NCBI GenBank assembly: GCA_018389105.1
Contig: JACATO010000688.1
Coordinates: 412,001-476,000 of the forward strand
Direction of reading: 5' to 3'
DNA: 64,000 nucleotides
Origin: Nautilus pompilius
Lineage: Eukaryota; Mollusca; Cephalopoda; Nautilida; Nautilidae
Below, piece by piece: positions 13,628-27,739 of this stretch; positions within the stretch are counted from its first letter, which is position 1; each line of letters begins with the position of its first letter. The notes below the pieces were generated by a model, which ran no database searches, was not told the origin of the DNA, and saw nothing but the letters and a program-made list of their open reading frames with translations. Position numbers and translations under genes: made by a program.

Positions 13628-13804
13628 GGCCCAAGTGTGAATACCAGTTGGGACTGGCACGATTTGCTGTTCTTCTCCAGCTGGCTACCTGGTGTTCTCT
13701 CAACTCTGAGAATGAAAAGTTCCGGCAGGAGCTGACCATGCTGAGAAAACATTCATACCCAGCACAGAAGCACCAGGATATGGATCCACAACTTCTGTAA
13801 CCAG
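13628..13804 (+). CDS. Candidate coding exon, unrecognised (leucine-zipper-like)
   Basis: A 177-base segment lies between a possible acceptor (AATTACCTGGTAG) and a consensus donor (CCAG/GTAAGT). With a phase-1 start it reads 56 codons to TAA at 13798-13800, four bases before the donor. Codon choice is G/C-rich at third positions (CAG, CTG, GAG, AAG, TTC), unlike the flanks. The peptide has a hydrophobic segment (LARFAVLLQLATWC, about residues 9-22) and then a charged helix-like part (ENEKFRQELTMLRK, about 27-40) resembling part of a leucine zipper or coiled coil. I cannot assign a family. The stop just before the donor suggests a terminal coding exon with an intron in the 3' UTR, or an exon whose splicing I misread. 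No partner exon was found, and the pyrimidine tract at the acceptor is only modest. It has no ATG at its start, as expected of an internal exon. Confidence 0.35.
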
Positions 13805-16009
13805 GTAAGTGTATGATGACAACACATAAAAATAGTGCTTGATATTAGTGAGGTTAATCGATATTCATTAGCACAATATTTTGAGTGATAAGGCTGTATT
13901 ATCTGTGATGACGTAGTAAGATGGATTTTCTACTACGTCTATTGTTCATTAGACAGTTGGTACTATCACAGTGTGCACTGCGTCTGTTCTAAGGTAGCAA
14001 CTGTGGTAGACATTAATGGAGGTGTAAATATGAAACAGCAGAATTAAATTTGGTTCTGAGAGGTGAACATTTTCATCAGATTCACTCAGTGTGATGAGTT
14101 GGCAGAATAGTTTTTTTTTTTTTTGCCGACTTTTTATGTATTTAATGAATAAATATTAAAATTTTCCTGTTAAAATGATAAGCAAAGATGGACCAGTGAC
14201 TGCACTGTAATTACATGAATATGGCCACTCAGCCAGCTCCCTGATCTGCTAATATCGTTTTCATTTCTCACTGTTCTGCTGAATTTTTCTGTGTAATGGT
14301 AAATGTCCCAAGTCATTCAAATATATTAGAGGTCATCTGGAATGCTACAGTTCATTTTAAGCTAAATACCTTATTTCTTTGAAAGAAAAGTAACTGGTTA
14401 ACAAAGTCAGAATTAAATTTAACCCCTTTATGTTAAAAAATCTAACCAAAGGGAGATAAACTGCAAGCATTGTTTGGAAAAACAACCCATTTTTGTGGAT
14501 TAATTGACTCTGATATCTTGTAGTGATCAACGAAAGAGATAGAGATCTGGTGTGCTTGTGCTTTACACTGCCTGAATTAATTGTTTATTGCGAGACAGTT
14601 TAACATCAAGATGAATTCTCTAGCTCCATCATTTTTAATTTTCTAGCACCTAATTGGCCTTAAAATTTTCCATGACTTCAAGCTGTTTGTTCTCAAGCAT
14701 TTGTTGTTGTTTTCTCTCCTTTTTTAAATATAAGGTATATAAAGTTTGTTTCTGTCATAATACATTTTGCAGTGCTCCAGCTCATATTGTTTGCCAAAAC
14801 AAGAAAGGCTAACTGAGCCTACAACATCTGAAACTCTGCATTGGTTGCTTCAGTTAATCATCTACCAAGCATCACTACACCATTCTAAAAGAGGCCAGAT
14901 AATATAGGCCAAGTAATAATTACTAAAGCAATGATGATGTGGGGATGCAGTAACTAATGGAGAAATCAGTTGTTTCATGGCAGTGGAACGTATTTTTAGA
15001 GCATTGCTGAGACTCTTAATGCTGATGTTATTATTTAACTTTGCCATCTTGTCTTCAGCTTCTTGTCTAGGCCTGTAACTCTTTTACAATATTTATCCTA
15101 AAAAGGAATACAAAGTATACAGCACTTTTATTAACAAACATTAATCTAATGTATATAATAATTTGTTGATGGTGTTGTTGTTGCCATTAACAAGTTACTC
15201 GAAGTAAAGTACCTCTGAAATTCAACTATTTAAAAACACAATTCTGAGTTATTTCCCCTTGGACTATTTTTGACTTGTGGTTCTGTATCAGTAACAACCA
15301 GTTTCATTGAAGCTACTAGCATTTAGTGTACCTGCATAATTATTAAATAACTATCAAAACCAGGTAAACGTTTGCTTCACCTCTTTTACATAATGTGAAA
15401 AAATGCTAATATCTTTTGCGATAGCACAAGATCTCTGTCTTAATTACACAAAACTGGTGGAGAGTTTGCGGTAAGCAGTAAAGAGATATCAGAAGGACGA
15501 GATCCAATGGCAGGAAATAACCATGGTTCACTGTAGATCAGTTGTGTGCTGATGTAATGTAAATCTTAAAACCACAGCCGTAATAAAAAACCAATTGACT
15601 TTCAGGGAATGAAATACTTTTACACTTAGCTTTTTTTTGTTTTTATTTATCTACTTATTTATTTTGCGAGCCATAACAAATGAATGAAACAAACCTCACG
15701 TGTAACAATATAACTGGTTTCGGTTTACTTATAGTGCTTGTACAGCCGCTCCATCCCACCACCAGCTCATCACTGTCTACTTTCACTATATCCATCACCA
15801 ACATTGGCTATTAGAACTCACAAAGAAAAGTCTACATTCAATCACATTTTCTTTTTCAATTTCCGTTTATAGCTGTATACTATTTGTTTTTTAAAGTGTC
15901 CCCTAATTTACTTTGGGGCCCAAAACAAACTATTTTTCCTTGCACAAGTTGAATTTTTTTTGCTTTTCAGATCCCATCTTGCATTTCTAGAGTTGTTATT
16001 GTTTCATAG

Positions 16010-16069
16010 GCAGCTTGGGGAAAAGAATGTTTTAGTAAGTAGAGATGGAGTATCCGTGTGGCATCTCAG
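16010..16069 (+). CDS. Very weak candidate micro-exon
   Basis: Sixty bases lie between TTGTTTCATAG and a CAG/GTGAGT donor. One frame is open with 19 full codons (containing EKNVLVSRDGVSVWHL) and symmetric phase 2 at both ends. The support is only splice-site shape and coding-like codons. It could easily be chance. Confidence 0.15.
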
Positions 16070-16686
16070 GTGAGTTATCCCACACCTGCGGACAATGAAG
16101 CCAGTCACCTCTAATTGCGGCAGGACCCATTTCTGGAATGAAATACTATCCTTATCTGCAAATTTCCAGCCAACCCTGTGTAAGTAAACTAACAAACCAG
16201 CTCTGAGGGGTGAAGAGTTCAAATCTTGGAAAATCTGCGATCGCGCATAGAAATAATTTTTCAAAATATATATAATGGAAATGGCAGCAATCAGGCATTT
16301 TATTCTGTTCCTTGTTTACACCACAAGCCAATTATACATACAAGAAGGGAAAAAAGGTATTCTTACAATCCAGAAAAGACAACTAAGATGCATCTGTAGC
16401 ACAAGAGTATGTATAATTTCCATAAAACCTTGGCCAATATAATGCATCTTAGTTTTCAGTTCTGTAGGTTATTTGGAATATTCAAATCATTTTTTTAAAA
16501 ACCTGAATATAACTAGTAAGTTCTGACTTATCACCACGAAGAACAGCTTATTTTGGGTCTGATTTTCTTACCCAGCCAGCCTTCCCTCAGGTATTCTACT
16601 CCACCCCTTTGGTAGGGACTTTCCTGTTAAAATATACACTCTTTTTCCAATTATGCAGGGAAAGAAGGTACACATTAGAAAGATAT

Positions 16687-16710
16687 ATTATTATTATTAT
16701 TATTATTATT
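16687..16710. repeat. (TTA)8 microsatellite
   Basis: Eight ATT/TTA trinucleotide units. Confidence 0.9.
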
Positions 16711-19700
16711 CACTTTTACAGAAAATAAGTAAAGTATTAGAAGACTGTAAATATGCATCTCCTTCTATGCTAATAACGTACTTAGCCAGTGGAAGTTTGT
16801 GTTCTTTCATGTGACCTGGTTCCCAGCTGAATTGGAAGGTAAAATTGTCAACTAAGGCCCATTCCCTGATCTACCCACCTGAACACTTAAACAATTGAAC
16901 ATTCAAACAGAAAGTTACTGTTACACATTGTTATTTATTTACGATTTTTTTGGTGTTAGTTTTAATGTACAACCGGCTTCATTGGATAAATCAGAAGTAA
17001 AGTGGTTCGTATTTTCTGCCACTATTCATTTGGCTATTATGTTGCTTAACTCTTTCATTGCCAACTTGAGGGAGGGGAGATAAATATGCAAAAGTTCATA
17101 CTTAATATTTATTCACTGTAGCAAAACATCTAAGTTGATTACTATTTTGTAATACTCTTTATTTTTATTCAACTAGGAATGTTAGAAGTGTTAGAGAGAG
17201 AACAGTAGTAGTAATAAAAGGCCATTCAGTTTGTGTAGAGTTGTCTGCTCCTGCATCTTGACAGTACTGTAATTGAAAAAATAAATAGATAATACAAAAG
17301 AAAAAAGTTTTAGAATTTAATTATTTTATATATTAAACACATCAGTGCATGGGTTATACTTTCATATGGCTGTTTACATCAGTATTTCTTTCACCTGCTG
17401 CTGATCACATCAGAAGTAAAATTACCATAAAGTATGCAATGGCTGCAGAGCTGCTACAGATGGCATCATGGATATGATTGATACTAGATTTTAAAATATC
17501 CGATGAAGTCCCACTAGCTAAATAACCTCAGGGGTTATGATCAAACTGAGAATTTCTGAAGAACAAAAACAACAATTTTGGTGGAAACAGCATTCAGATC
17601 ATGAAGCAGCCAGCAGAACTTATTGGAGACTAGATGATGTTTGGCCTCTCTACAAAATGCTTAGCTTCAACATTTCCAAGAATTTCTCTGAAACTATAAG
17701 AGAAACAGAAAAGCTGTTATCATTACAAAGCCAAGAGTGAAGAAAATGCCATGTTCTGAGAACTGTTCCACCAAAAAATCTTAATGCAAATATTCTGTGA
17801 TCTATGATCTTGCATTAATTCATTTCTGAATGGCATCTCATCAAGCAGCCTTAATCATACTGCGTTATGTCTACATGATACTAAGAAATTATGGACTTGT
17901 AAAAACAAAATCCATCCATAATCTCCAGCTACAAATAATTCTGTATTCAAATTTATTGGGGAATTTATCTTTAATCAATTCAGTCTGTAGGAATTCAGCA
18001 GTTCGAGAAAGATTCTGTAAATTCTTACATCTTTTAGGTTTGCATAAAAGGCTTATATGGATTTATCCCATTTAGGTGCAATTTTGAACATTTCCAACAT
18101 TACAAATAACTTAATCCTTTGGAAGAATCTTGTGAAACAAAAGGCATTAAAACCTAAATGCTTTTACAAGTTATCAAATGGCCATTATAAGAAATGTCAT
18201 TCTTGCTGTACATACAATGTGAAGTTGCCACTTCTGGCAACAACACCCATGGAAACGTTGAGGATTAAACTAACCTAGCAAGGTATTACTCACATCCATA
18301 AATTCAGATTTAGTAAACTTCCATCTGTAAGATCTCCCCAAAAGGGAATTGTTTGGTTCATGACTGCACACTAATTCTCCACATATTGATCTGGATGTGG
18401 CGAGTAATGTATCAGACTAAATCCTGCTTAGTGTTCTTATCAGCTCAGAGTTTGACAACTGGTCGCCATTGCTCTGCCACCGCACCTCTTTTGGTAAAAT
18501 GGTTGTTTTATTCCTTTGTATGCGCTGTGCTTCAGTGGCTGACAAGCTGAAGACTTTTGCTGTCATTTCATCACAAAAGACCTCTTTAGTGGAGTGGTCT
18601 TGCGGTACTGGGAGAGAACAAAACACAAGAAGACATTTTTGTAATGCATTAAAAGGTTTAAATGTCAGTTGTATTTAAAATTCGCTGAGGGCCATCTTAA
18701 TAAAGACGGGAAAAGTGTCCTTAGTTCTTCAAATAAGAAAGGCAATACTAGGAGGCAGGGATGATAGGAAGATGTAAAAGTATTCACATTAATGCAATCT
18801 TTCATAAAATTTTTTTTAAATGACAACAAAGGAGAATAATTGCATTTGGATCGCTCTGGCGCTATTTTACAAACTTAGTTGTTGATATTTTAATTTACAA
18901 TCCTTTTAGGAAAAAATAACAACAACTTGGTTATTTCTAACTATTTTAATATGCCCATAAGATAGATAAATGGCAATGAATTTAAAGCTGATAGTAGCTT
19001 GTGGTTTACAAGCCTTTTCTGTTTTGATTTTTATAACTGTATTTTAAATTTGACAATGAGCTGTCATAAATTAATTGTTTAGGGACCAAACATCAGATTC
19101 GTTAATCAAAATGGCTCCCAGACTTAAGTAGAAAACTTGGTAATTGAATATAACCAACAGTTTCAAGAACCTAATAAATATTTGCCAAAGTTTTATGTAC
19201 TATTTATTAAATATGGATATCAAATCTGTAAACTAATAATTAAAAAAGAAGAAAGAATGTATTTTCATTTTTATAGATTTTTTTCCCTTTGATCTTAAGA
19301 GATTAGATTTTAGAATGGTCCGCAGAGCCGAGCAGGTTTGTGGAGGTGGGAGTTCTGCGCTGTGCAGCAGCCGCCATCCATGATAGTAGCGGTGATGTAA
19401 TAAAGCCTTTATCCCAGTACTCGGCCACACAGGTTCTTAAGTTATAAATGTTGTTCTATTTGAGACATCAACTTTTAGACATAACAGAATCAATACAAAA
19501 AAATACCATTTGCACGGAAGAGCTCATGTGGAAACAATTTACTGAAATTTTAAAAAAAAAAGAAGGGGAGACCATTCACAATTTTCCAATTTCAAGCATC
19601 ATTTACTTTCAGCTGATTATGTAACACTTTCTCTCACATTTGCCCCTAAGGTGATGCGACAGCGATGTCAAAGTGCTTCTTAAAATTAACGAGGTAAGAA

Positions 19701-20764
19701 TTATTAAGGTTGTAGTGTGTTAATGATTCAATTTTCTCCTGGCAATCACTCAAACCAGAGCCAGTGGCATGGTGTGGCTGATCCATTTCCTCACTGTTAC
19801 TTTCTCATCTGCTGCTGGTGATTTGCAAAACCAAGTCTCCCAACCCCACCCAACCAAAATAGTCAAAGAGAAATGATAGTGAAGGTGGAAAACTTTTCGG
19901 AATTAAATTTTACTTAATTAGACTGCCCTCCATCGCAGTCAAAGTGACAACGGCTCCTGACTGGGTCTCGGTATTGACGGTTTTCCGTGTGAGTGTTTGG
20001 CTTGAGACGGTCGGTATTTTCTGGCCCCATTTTAGGGGAAATTCCGTGGTCTAAGAGTCAACGGTTCAGATCTGTCTTAAGTACGGCCAACATTCCATTA
20101 ATTATTTTCCATTCATTTTGAAAAATCTGCAGATTTTAGGCAAAATCTGGAAACAGTTGGACTTGCCTGTGTTGGTATTTCTATGATGGTCGCTCTACAG
20201 GGGCACACAAGCACAAGGACTAAGTCATTTATTACCCATCAAAAACATCTTCTGAGCCCAGCACATTTACTCACTACCACATATTCTCTATCCAGTATCC
20301 CTTTTTTTCCTCTTTTTTAAAAAATGCTTTAACACCCTGCACAACTGAGGGTTCTTACAAATCCCCACTCAAAGTAAATTTCATTGTATACAACAGCAGT
20401 CCTTACAATTAACCCTGATGGTACAAGACAAAGATTGTCAAAACATGGGTTCATCAGTTATCCCTATTTCTACTGTTAAGATGATGGCAGAATGCCCAAA
20501 GTAACTGTCTACTTTCATTTATTTCTTTTGCTATGCTATCTTTCTGTAGCAATCATAACATCAGGAGTATAAGCATGAGAAAAGGGCAGATAACTTATAA
20601 TGAAACCAAAAAGAAAATTATTTTCTGTAGCAGAAAAATTCTGGAAATTTCAAATCCAATCTGGAGATTTCTAAAACTTTCCTACAAAAAAAAAAAAAAA
20701 TGGTAGACATTTATAGATATAGATTTATAGAGATAACACACAGTTTAGCTTTGTAGTTACAAGA

Positions 20765-20935
20765 AGGTAGAAAGCCATCATGAATTACACATGTTCTTGG
20801 GGGAGAGACATGGCAATCTATATGATTCTTAACTTCATTAATACTGTCATCACTAATGCCAGTAATTTGTTCCCAAAATAAAACTATGGACCCTGTCTTT
20901 AATATTATTTTAAGGTCTTGAATCAGTCACATTTG
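20765..20935 (-). pseudogene. Possible LINE 3'-end relic
   Basis: The minus strand reads FWEQITGISDDSINEVKNHI, which resembles the motif near the C-terminus of many non-LTR retrotransposon reverse transcriptases (WN.LP..V....S.N.FK...). It also resembles the better preserved relics at 27.74 kb and 39.1 kb. Heavily decayed, with no reverse-transcriptase core motifs. Confidence 0.3.
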
Positions 20936-22408
20936 AGGTAGATTAGTCCATTTTAATGGCAACTGTACTTGGCTTTCATTTTCATCACTTAATTTCTATA
21001 TCTACAGCAATTTTTACATTTATACTAAGCAAAAATTAGTAGAAAAGAAAATGAAATATCTTTGCAATTTTTAGTTTGTAATTTTTGAGTATGCATTTGT
21101 TTAATATCCCACACCATTTGCACACAGATGGAAATACATTGAAAGCATAGCCACTTAACATCTTGGAGCTGACATGCCGTGTGCTGCGGATGGAACCATT
21201 TGCTGTCATAGTCAACAGGCTATTCCAATGGCCTACACGCTTCTCAGACAGTTTGAAAGGCTGGAGAGCAGATGACAAATGAGAAGTTCAAGGCCTTTTC
21301 CTTTCAGTATCTAATGATGAGATGGAGATAGCCTGGCAGGAAATCTATACACATCTGCTGAGTCTTATAACGCGATTCACCAGATTTCCTATGTGGTAGA
21401 TAATTCAGACAATTGCTTTTGTATTTAAATGATGATATCAATATTTTTGGAAAAATCAAGATGGCTGACGGAGCAGAATAAATGGAATAGTGTCGGTGAA
21501 AAAGATGTATACTAAATAGCAAAGGATTTATTTACCATTATTTATTTATTCACAAAAAATACATTAAAACTTTGTGCATTCTCATTATGTTCACAAAATC
21601 GAATGGTGAAGCTGCAATGCTTGCGTAGTAGGGTATTGATTTGCTAAAACTGAAATAAGATTTCTGATTATGGGCGTCTAAAAGAGGGGGACAAGAGGAG
21701 GAGGAAACTGCTCCCTCCACCAGAAAGTTGATTGTGATAGTGTAATGATGGCTTATTATTTGCTTGATTCGCCATGCTCAATGATGCAGCACTGATCAAA
21801 CCTGGCCAAAGGCCAAAAGGGCAAATGTTGGGAAGGGAGTAGCAATATAGGAAAATACAATATAAGGCACTGACAGGGCGTGAGCGTGTCAAGATAAATA
21901 GCTAAACCATCTGTCTCTCTGTCTAGTTTTTAGAAACAAGCTAATTGGTTAGTTAAGGAATGAAGGGGTCACCATTTTGTTAGTATAACTATGTTACGTT
22001 TAATTAGTTAGTAACCCTAGCTGCACTTCTAACTGGTTAATCAAACTAAGTGCTTGGAACCAATCATTCTGGTGATAATCCTTATAATGTTAATTTGTCC
22101 ATAAAATTAAAGGACAACCTTAAACATGATCTGGTTGTAAAAAAAGTGACTTTTCTCTTGAGAATTATGATTTTGAAAAGATGCAAAAGTAACATAGGGT
22201 TTCCGTCCTGTGTGGCTAAATTAATATTTACCATCTCTTAGTTATTCCCCACACCTAAATGAAGCAGTCTATAAATATTGTACAATTTTCCCACAGCCAG
22301 TTCATCACGGAACACAGCTGAACCATCACCATGGCACCTTATACAAAGTATGAAACCTTCATAAAAGTGTAAGAAGTCATTCTTACTGCTTGGCCCAGAA
22401 ATGTACGG
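20936..22408. other. Non-coding, no gene recognised
   Basis: Unrecognised short open frames are present on the minus strand (21036-21278, 21304-21522, 21668-21892). The segment just left of the hAT pseudogene may hold the element's 5' end, but no terminal inverted repeat was identified. Confidence 0.45.
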
Positions 22409-24053
22409 GTGGATGCAACTAACTTTTTGGCCATTTGGAAGAAAACAGAGACGAACAACCCTGTATGTCAAATGGACAGTGCTTTTAAAGGGGACATCGA
22501 ACAGAGCTGGAAAGTAACGTATCCAGTATTGTCGACCATTCTGTTTTGTTGTACACACGACCTTGATTTACATTGTAAAGGAAGCAAAACTGGAAATGTT
22601 CAAAGCCTGTTTAATTCTTGTTTTGAATCAGGAGATGAGATGTTATGGAACAATTTTGAAAATGCCCCAGCTAATGCTCCCTATACATCTGGTCGTGTAG
22701 AAAATGAGCTAATCAGTCTCTGTGAAGAAACTATCAAGGAAGAAATAGTTTCTTCAGCAAACAATTGCAATGGATTTTTAATAACTGCTGATGAAAGTGC
22801 TAACAATAGTATCATTGATCAGTGTACAAAGTTTGGCTTGAATCTAGAAAAACTACATGGCCAATGATACAACTGGTGCTCTACGGCGGCAGGAAAGGAA
22901 AGAGACGAGAAAGCTACAATGAAACATAAGTATCCAAAAATTCTGTTTGTTTAGTGTGCTGCTCAAAAAACTCAGTTTGTTTGTGAACAACTTGAATTGT
23001 GTACCTGCGATACGTAGTACAACTGGTAGAATCAATGATATCGTACAATTTTGGAGTGCAAGATATAGGTGTATTATAATTTTTTTAAAAATACTTTGAC
23101 TTGTTTTTTATCAGCTAAGTACACTCGCCACTACAGCTTCAGGTAAAACATGACAAGATTCGCATCAATTAGAGTCTGCTTCAAGCACAGTGATGTTTAT
23201 TTATTGTCTGTATTTTATAGCCACTTTTCAATGTTAGAATCTGTAACATGATCTCTCCAAGCCGTTGAACCTACCTGATATCATAAAATTGTGTGATCAT
23301 GTTCAAGAACTTGTAAGCGTCTTTCGTGAATACCGACAAAAAAGCAGAACAACAATTTAATAAATTTTTGGATAAAGTTCAACAGTTGTCGGAGAAGTTG
23401 AATATTGAATTATCTGCCCCTAGACGATGCAGACAGCAAACATTTGGATCTAATGTTGGTGGCTCAATCGTGGAGGAATATTTTCGTCAAACATTGTTTA
23501 TGCCATATTTGGACTCAATCATTTCATCACTAGAGCCGGTTTTCTGCAGAAAACAAAACAGAAATTCTGTCTTTTTTCTTTCATCCTGTACAAATGGTGC
23601 ACACTGGATGTCAAGAATTCAAAAACCAAATTGTAAAAATAAATGAGGTGTGTAAAATTGAAAACTTGGAAGCTGAAGCCATCACCTGGTTCAAGATGTG
23701 GTCCAAAAGGGGAGGAGAACGATATGTTAGCAGATTAAAAAAATGGACTCATTTGGTCGTTAGAGTTCACTGATCTATTCCTTCCGTTCATTAACCAATT
23801 CATATCGCTCTAACATCGCCAGTAACGACCCACACTGCAGAAAGGCGTTTAGCACAATGAGAAGTGTGGAAGCTTGGCCAAGGTCAACAATGGCAGGCAG
23901 TTGTTTGTCTGGACTTTGTATGATAGGTGTTTATATAGCAAAAGTTACAGCTAACAAGCACAGAGCTTATTCAGAAAATAATGGTTAAATCTGCCTTGCT
24001 TTTCAATGTAGTGCAAAAGAAATATTTGAACAAACCAGGAAGGCATCTGACCA
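22409..24053 (+). pseudogene. hAT transposase pseudogene (P52rIPK/THAP0-like group)
   Basis: Fragments of one transposase lie in order but in different frames. Residues from about 22470 to 22860 (PVLSTILFCCTHDLDLHCKG, LCEETIKEEIVSSANN, GFLITADESANNS) match the start of the RNase-H-like catalytic region of this hAT group, with the ADES acidic motif visible. After a frame change about 22920-23060 continues it (VNNLNCVPAIRSTTGRINDI). 23326-23646 gives the helical insertion region (APRRCRQQTFGSNVGGS, EEYFRQTLFMPYLDSIISSL). 23815-23990 gives the C-terminal dimerisation segment (FSTMRSVEAWPRSTMAG). At least three frameshifts plus stops (for example after 22867 and 23646) make it inactive. The N-terminal zinc-finger part is not evident. 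The 23127-24053 part is duplicated, inverted, at 42644-43571. Confidence 0.85.
23127..24053 (+). repeat. Left copy of a ~927-bp inverted duplication
   Basis: This stretch matches the reverse complement of 42644-43571 with only about ten differences seen by eye (around 99% identity). Identity stops sharply at both ends. It covers the 3' half of the hAT pseudogene. Confidence 0.85.
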
Positions 24054-27000
24054 ATACAGCATTTTATTCTTTTGCCATTCCCGTTCCCTCCCTCCTCTTT
24101 AATTTTATTTTCTGGATATCTATGTTTCTGATTGTATCATCGTAAAATAAAAATGACAAATGCATTTTTATACATTTTCCCCCTCTAGTTTAATTTTAGG
24201 TAACTCCGCCTGGTAGCAGTAACATTGGAAAAAAATCAACTTTCTTATATCAAGAATTATGGAATAGATCATGTCATGTGCAAGCAAACTTTGTTAAAAA
24301 GGCGGTCAGACACTTTGTTTAACTACAACTGAAAACATTTCAAATTACTTTTGTGAACCCTGACTCAACTGCCTCCAAAATATTGACACCTCTTGTCCCA
24401 TGCCACTAATGCATGTGATTCATGACTAGTGTCTCTGATATGTAGGGGGAACTTTGGATAGTTGTCGCAGGGATAAGTTGGTAATACACTTAATCAAGAA
24501 AAGCTGGCGCTGTAACAATTGGCTAAAACCTTGATGGGCATTTTCTACTTTTGTTTGGCTTGTAATTTTTTGTTGGGACGGGCACTATCATTATTAGAAT
24601 CACCAGAATATTTAACACTTGCACCCAGTAAATCTTAACATCGTTTTTTTATATTTAGTCAATCAACCAATCAATTCAAATCTGATTGTAAATAATATTA
24701 TTAAAATTATATAATTTCTTATTAGTTGCAAATTGTACAATATCGACATAAATGATATCATTGATACACATGAAGAAAAGCAATCCAAGTTTACCATTTC
24801 TGTATTTGCTGTGTTATAAGCATTGTTTATCAAGTAGAAACAGAAGCATGAAGTACGTGCATTGTTTAGAATTGAGAAATCCCTTCTTTTATAAAAGAAT
24901 TTTAGTTTTCTTTTCTTTTTCATTTAAGCGAAAAAGGTATGACGCTATCATATAAGAAGAAATCAAACAGCCATTACTTGGTCTCCTTTGACTTGTCCAT
25001 GTAAATGGCTTAGGTTTAACTTCTGTAGGCTTCACGCAATTACTCTAGCAATCAGTTTATTTAGTTATGTTCTTTGTTTACTTGCCACTTTCTGTTAATT
25101 TGATATGTTTGGTGAGATGTAATGAGTTACCTCCCTTTCCAAAAAAAATAATAATAACAACAAAAGATAAATATGTGACATCCGAGCCATCGCTGATATT
25201 CCTGAAGGCAAAGCGATTTTTCATTTGCTTGTCTGACTGGCTAGCTGAAATCATCAAAGTTGAAATGACAATGTAAATATTCATGGAATCTACACACAAA
25301 GACCAAGGAGCTGATTGACATCTCTACAGCCTTCAGCTCACAATGGCTGGGATCTGTTGCTACAAATGTCTGGAGTCCCCCAGAGAGAACTGGTACCCCC
25401 CCCACTCCTTAACACCTTAAACTAATAAGGTTGTGTTATGAAAGCACTTAGAATGCTTGGCTGCCCAAATAGTCCCCAACAAACCTAGACATCCAGCCAT
25501 CAACGAAAACAATTGGGATTTGGAAATTCAGCTGCAGCAACTTTACTTAGAGCTGTAAGAAAGAAAAACATATTGAATTCCCTGATCGCAATAAATTTGT
25601 TATGCCATTATCATCATCCCAAAAATCTGAAGTAATTAGGGATGGTTGAAACTGATCAGAGTGTGAATCATCAGCGACAACTGGGTTTAAACTAAAATAA
25701 AGATAGACGTCAGAAATCTTTGATGACAACATGATATGTATATCTATTTACTACTGATGATACGAGGCCATGATTACAAATTAGCTGAGATTCCACCATG
25801 AAGATATTTATTTAGTAATATCATTTTTGATAAGTGAAGTTAATTACTTGCAAGTGTAGTTAGTAGTGATAGTAAGAATTGCATTGATGGTCATTTTTAA
25901 ATCTTAATTGCGACCTTTGTAAAGCCATAACAACGGTTCCTGCCTCTGACCTGTGCTTCAATTATTCAAAAGCTTTGTCCGACTGTAGTAGACAGATCAG
26001 CTGAACGAGCAACAACAACTATGTCTTCTAGGGATGTGAGAAAGATGCAGATAAAAGATTAAACTTTACAAAAGTCAAGTTAAACCACAAAGGATGGATA
26101 CCATTCTTCCCCCATTTACTATGAAAAACCTGTAAACATTACTGAATTGGGTCACACAACCTTCTATCACTGAAAACAGGTGGGGGAAGGCAAAATACTG
26201 TATCTTATCAGTTTTGAAACAAAGTACCCGTCCCTCACAAGATAAATGCTAACCCTTATTCTATAGCCTGTAGAAAGTTTGGTTAACCTCTGAACATATT
26301 TCTTATAAGTCATTTTATCCACAAATATCTAATGACGCTTTTATCTCTTTCTTTAAAAATTTTTATTATGCATTTTCTCATTATCTCAAAATTATGTTTA
26401 TCAAGATTTAAAAAAATAAAAATGTTAACTCATATAACTTTCATAAAGGAGAGAAAATGATAAATAAGACCTAAAATTAAAGTCTATCTAATTTTATTAA
26501 TGTATTAAATAGATGGGTTCCATAAAATTGTAATGGACGCATTAACGTACTTGACAAAACTAATCCATCAAATATCATCACTACATTTGCTGAAAGTAGA
26601 TGATTGAATGGATACTTCCTCTCTTCCATTATTTTTTATTTATTTATTTATATTTTTTAATCTAAAAATATGATTTGTAGAATCACTCATACGCTAAGAC
26701 GTTTATGCTTTTTTAAAATTTTTTTTATTAATAAGAATTTGTTTCTTTGTTTTAACAAAAAAATTCCTAGCAGAAATTGATTTACCATACTTAACATTCT
26801 TCAGAGTGGGCCTGAAAATTATCAGTAATTAGTTTTAATCTTTTGAGAGAGAAAATTTAATTAAAACTTTTCATTATCAGCTTTTTGTTTTGTTCTTTTT
26901 TTTTTCGTGTTGTCTAAAACCAGAATTGACTGTATTTCGCAATAGCCATCCGGGGATGAGGATGCTGGTAGAATTGATAACACTAACACAGTCCAAGTAA

Positions 27001-27739
27001 AAACCAGTAACAATGGCACCAGCCTTTCTAAATTTTCCCAAGAGCAACCCTAGGAGAGCTAGTTAATCCTTCATGCGCCTAACAGAGTAGAAACAAATAT
27101 GCTGTGTATTGTCAGTGAGAGACAGGTGGTTGGTTGTGCACAAATGAGCCGCCATTTTCTACAACAGCAACAACAAGCAACAGAAAAGGATTTATTTTAA
27201 AATGAAACATTGTTTAAAAATTGTTTATCAACAGAAATGCTTGCAGATGTGCGAGGAAGTCTGAGGAGAGAAAGAGCCGAGTGTGTTGATCTTCATGCTT
27301 AGGGCAGAATCAATAGTATGAATTCTCACTCTATTAGGAATTTAGCTGGACTCTATCAAACTAAGAGCAGGTGACATCCTGACATTCTCAAGAGGGAAAA
27401 CAATCAGAGAGTTCCTGGCAGGCATCCATGCCAGGAGTGAAGCTGGGGATAAACTATCCTGTAGCATAATAAAAATACCTATTTATTCAAGGTCACTAAT
27501 CCTTGAAATTGAACTGGAGTGAGGCCAAGGCTAGTTTGGTGAGTTCTAGGGTTTTCATCAAAACGAGAACTGCATGAAGAAAACCCTTCTGCAGATTTAT
27601 CGGGAGTTTGCAAACAATGTTGTGTCTTTGTGCCTATCGATAATAAGAAGAATCCTAAAAGAATCGAGGGCTTTCACAAATTTCCACCACATGGTAACAC
27701 CAAGTACAAGACCTTGCTTAGAGACAGGGAAGCAGGACC
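24054..27739. other. AT-rich non-coding DNA, no gene recognised
   Basis: No protein motif or structured repeat is seen beyond A/T homopolymers and short (TTTA)n near 26.63-26.65 kb. Confidence 0.55.

Larger units (their letters stand above)
13805..20760. other. AT-rich non-coding DNA, no gene recognised
   Basis: Candidate intron or intergenic DNA with many short chance open frames. GC-richer patches occur at about 16.0-16.25 kb, 19.32-19.42 kb and 19.92-20.08 kb, without recognisable products. Confidence 0.55.

Noticed and set aside
18225..18242. GTTGCC-N6-GGCAAC palindrome resembling an X-box
   Set aside because: The spacer of six is longer than RFX sites allow.
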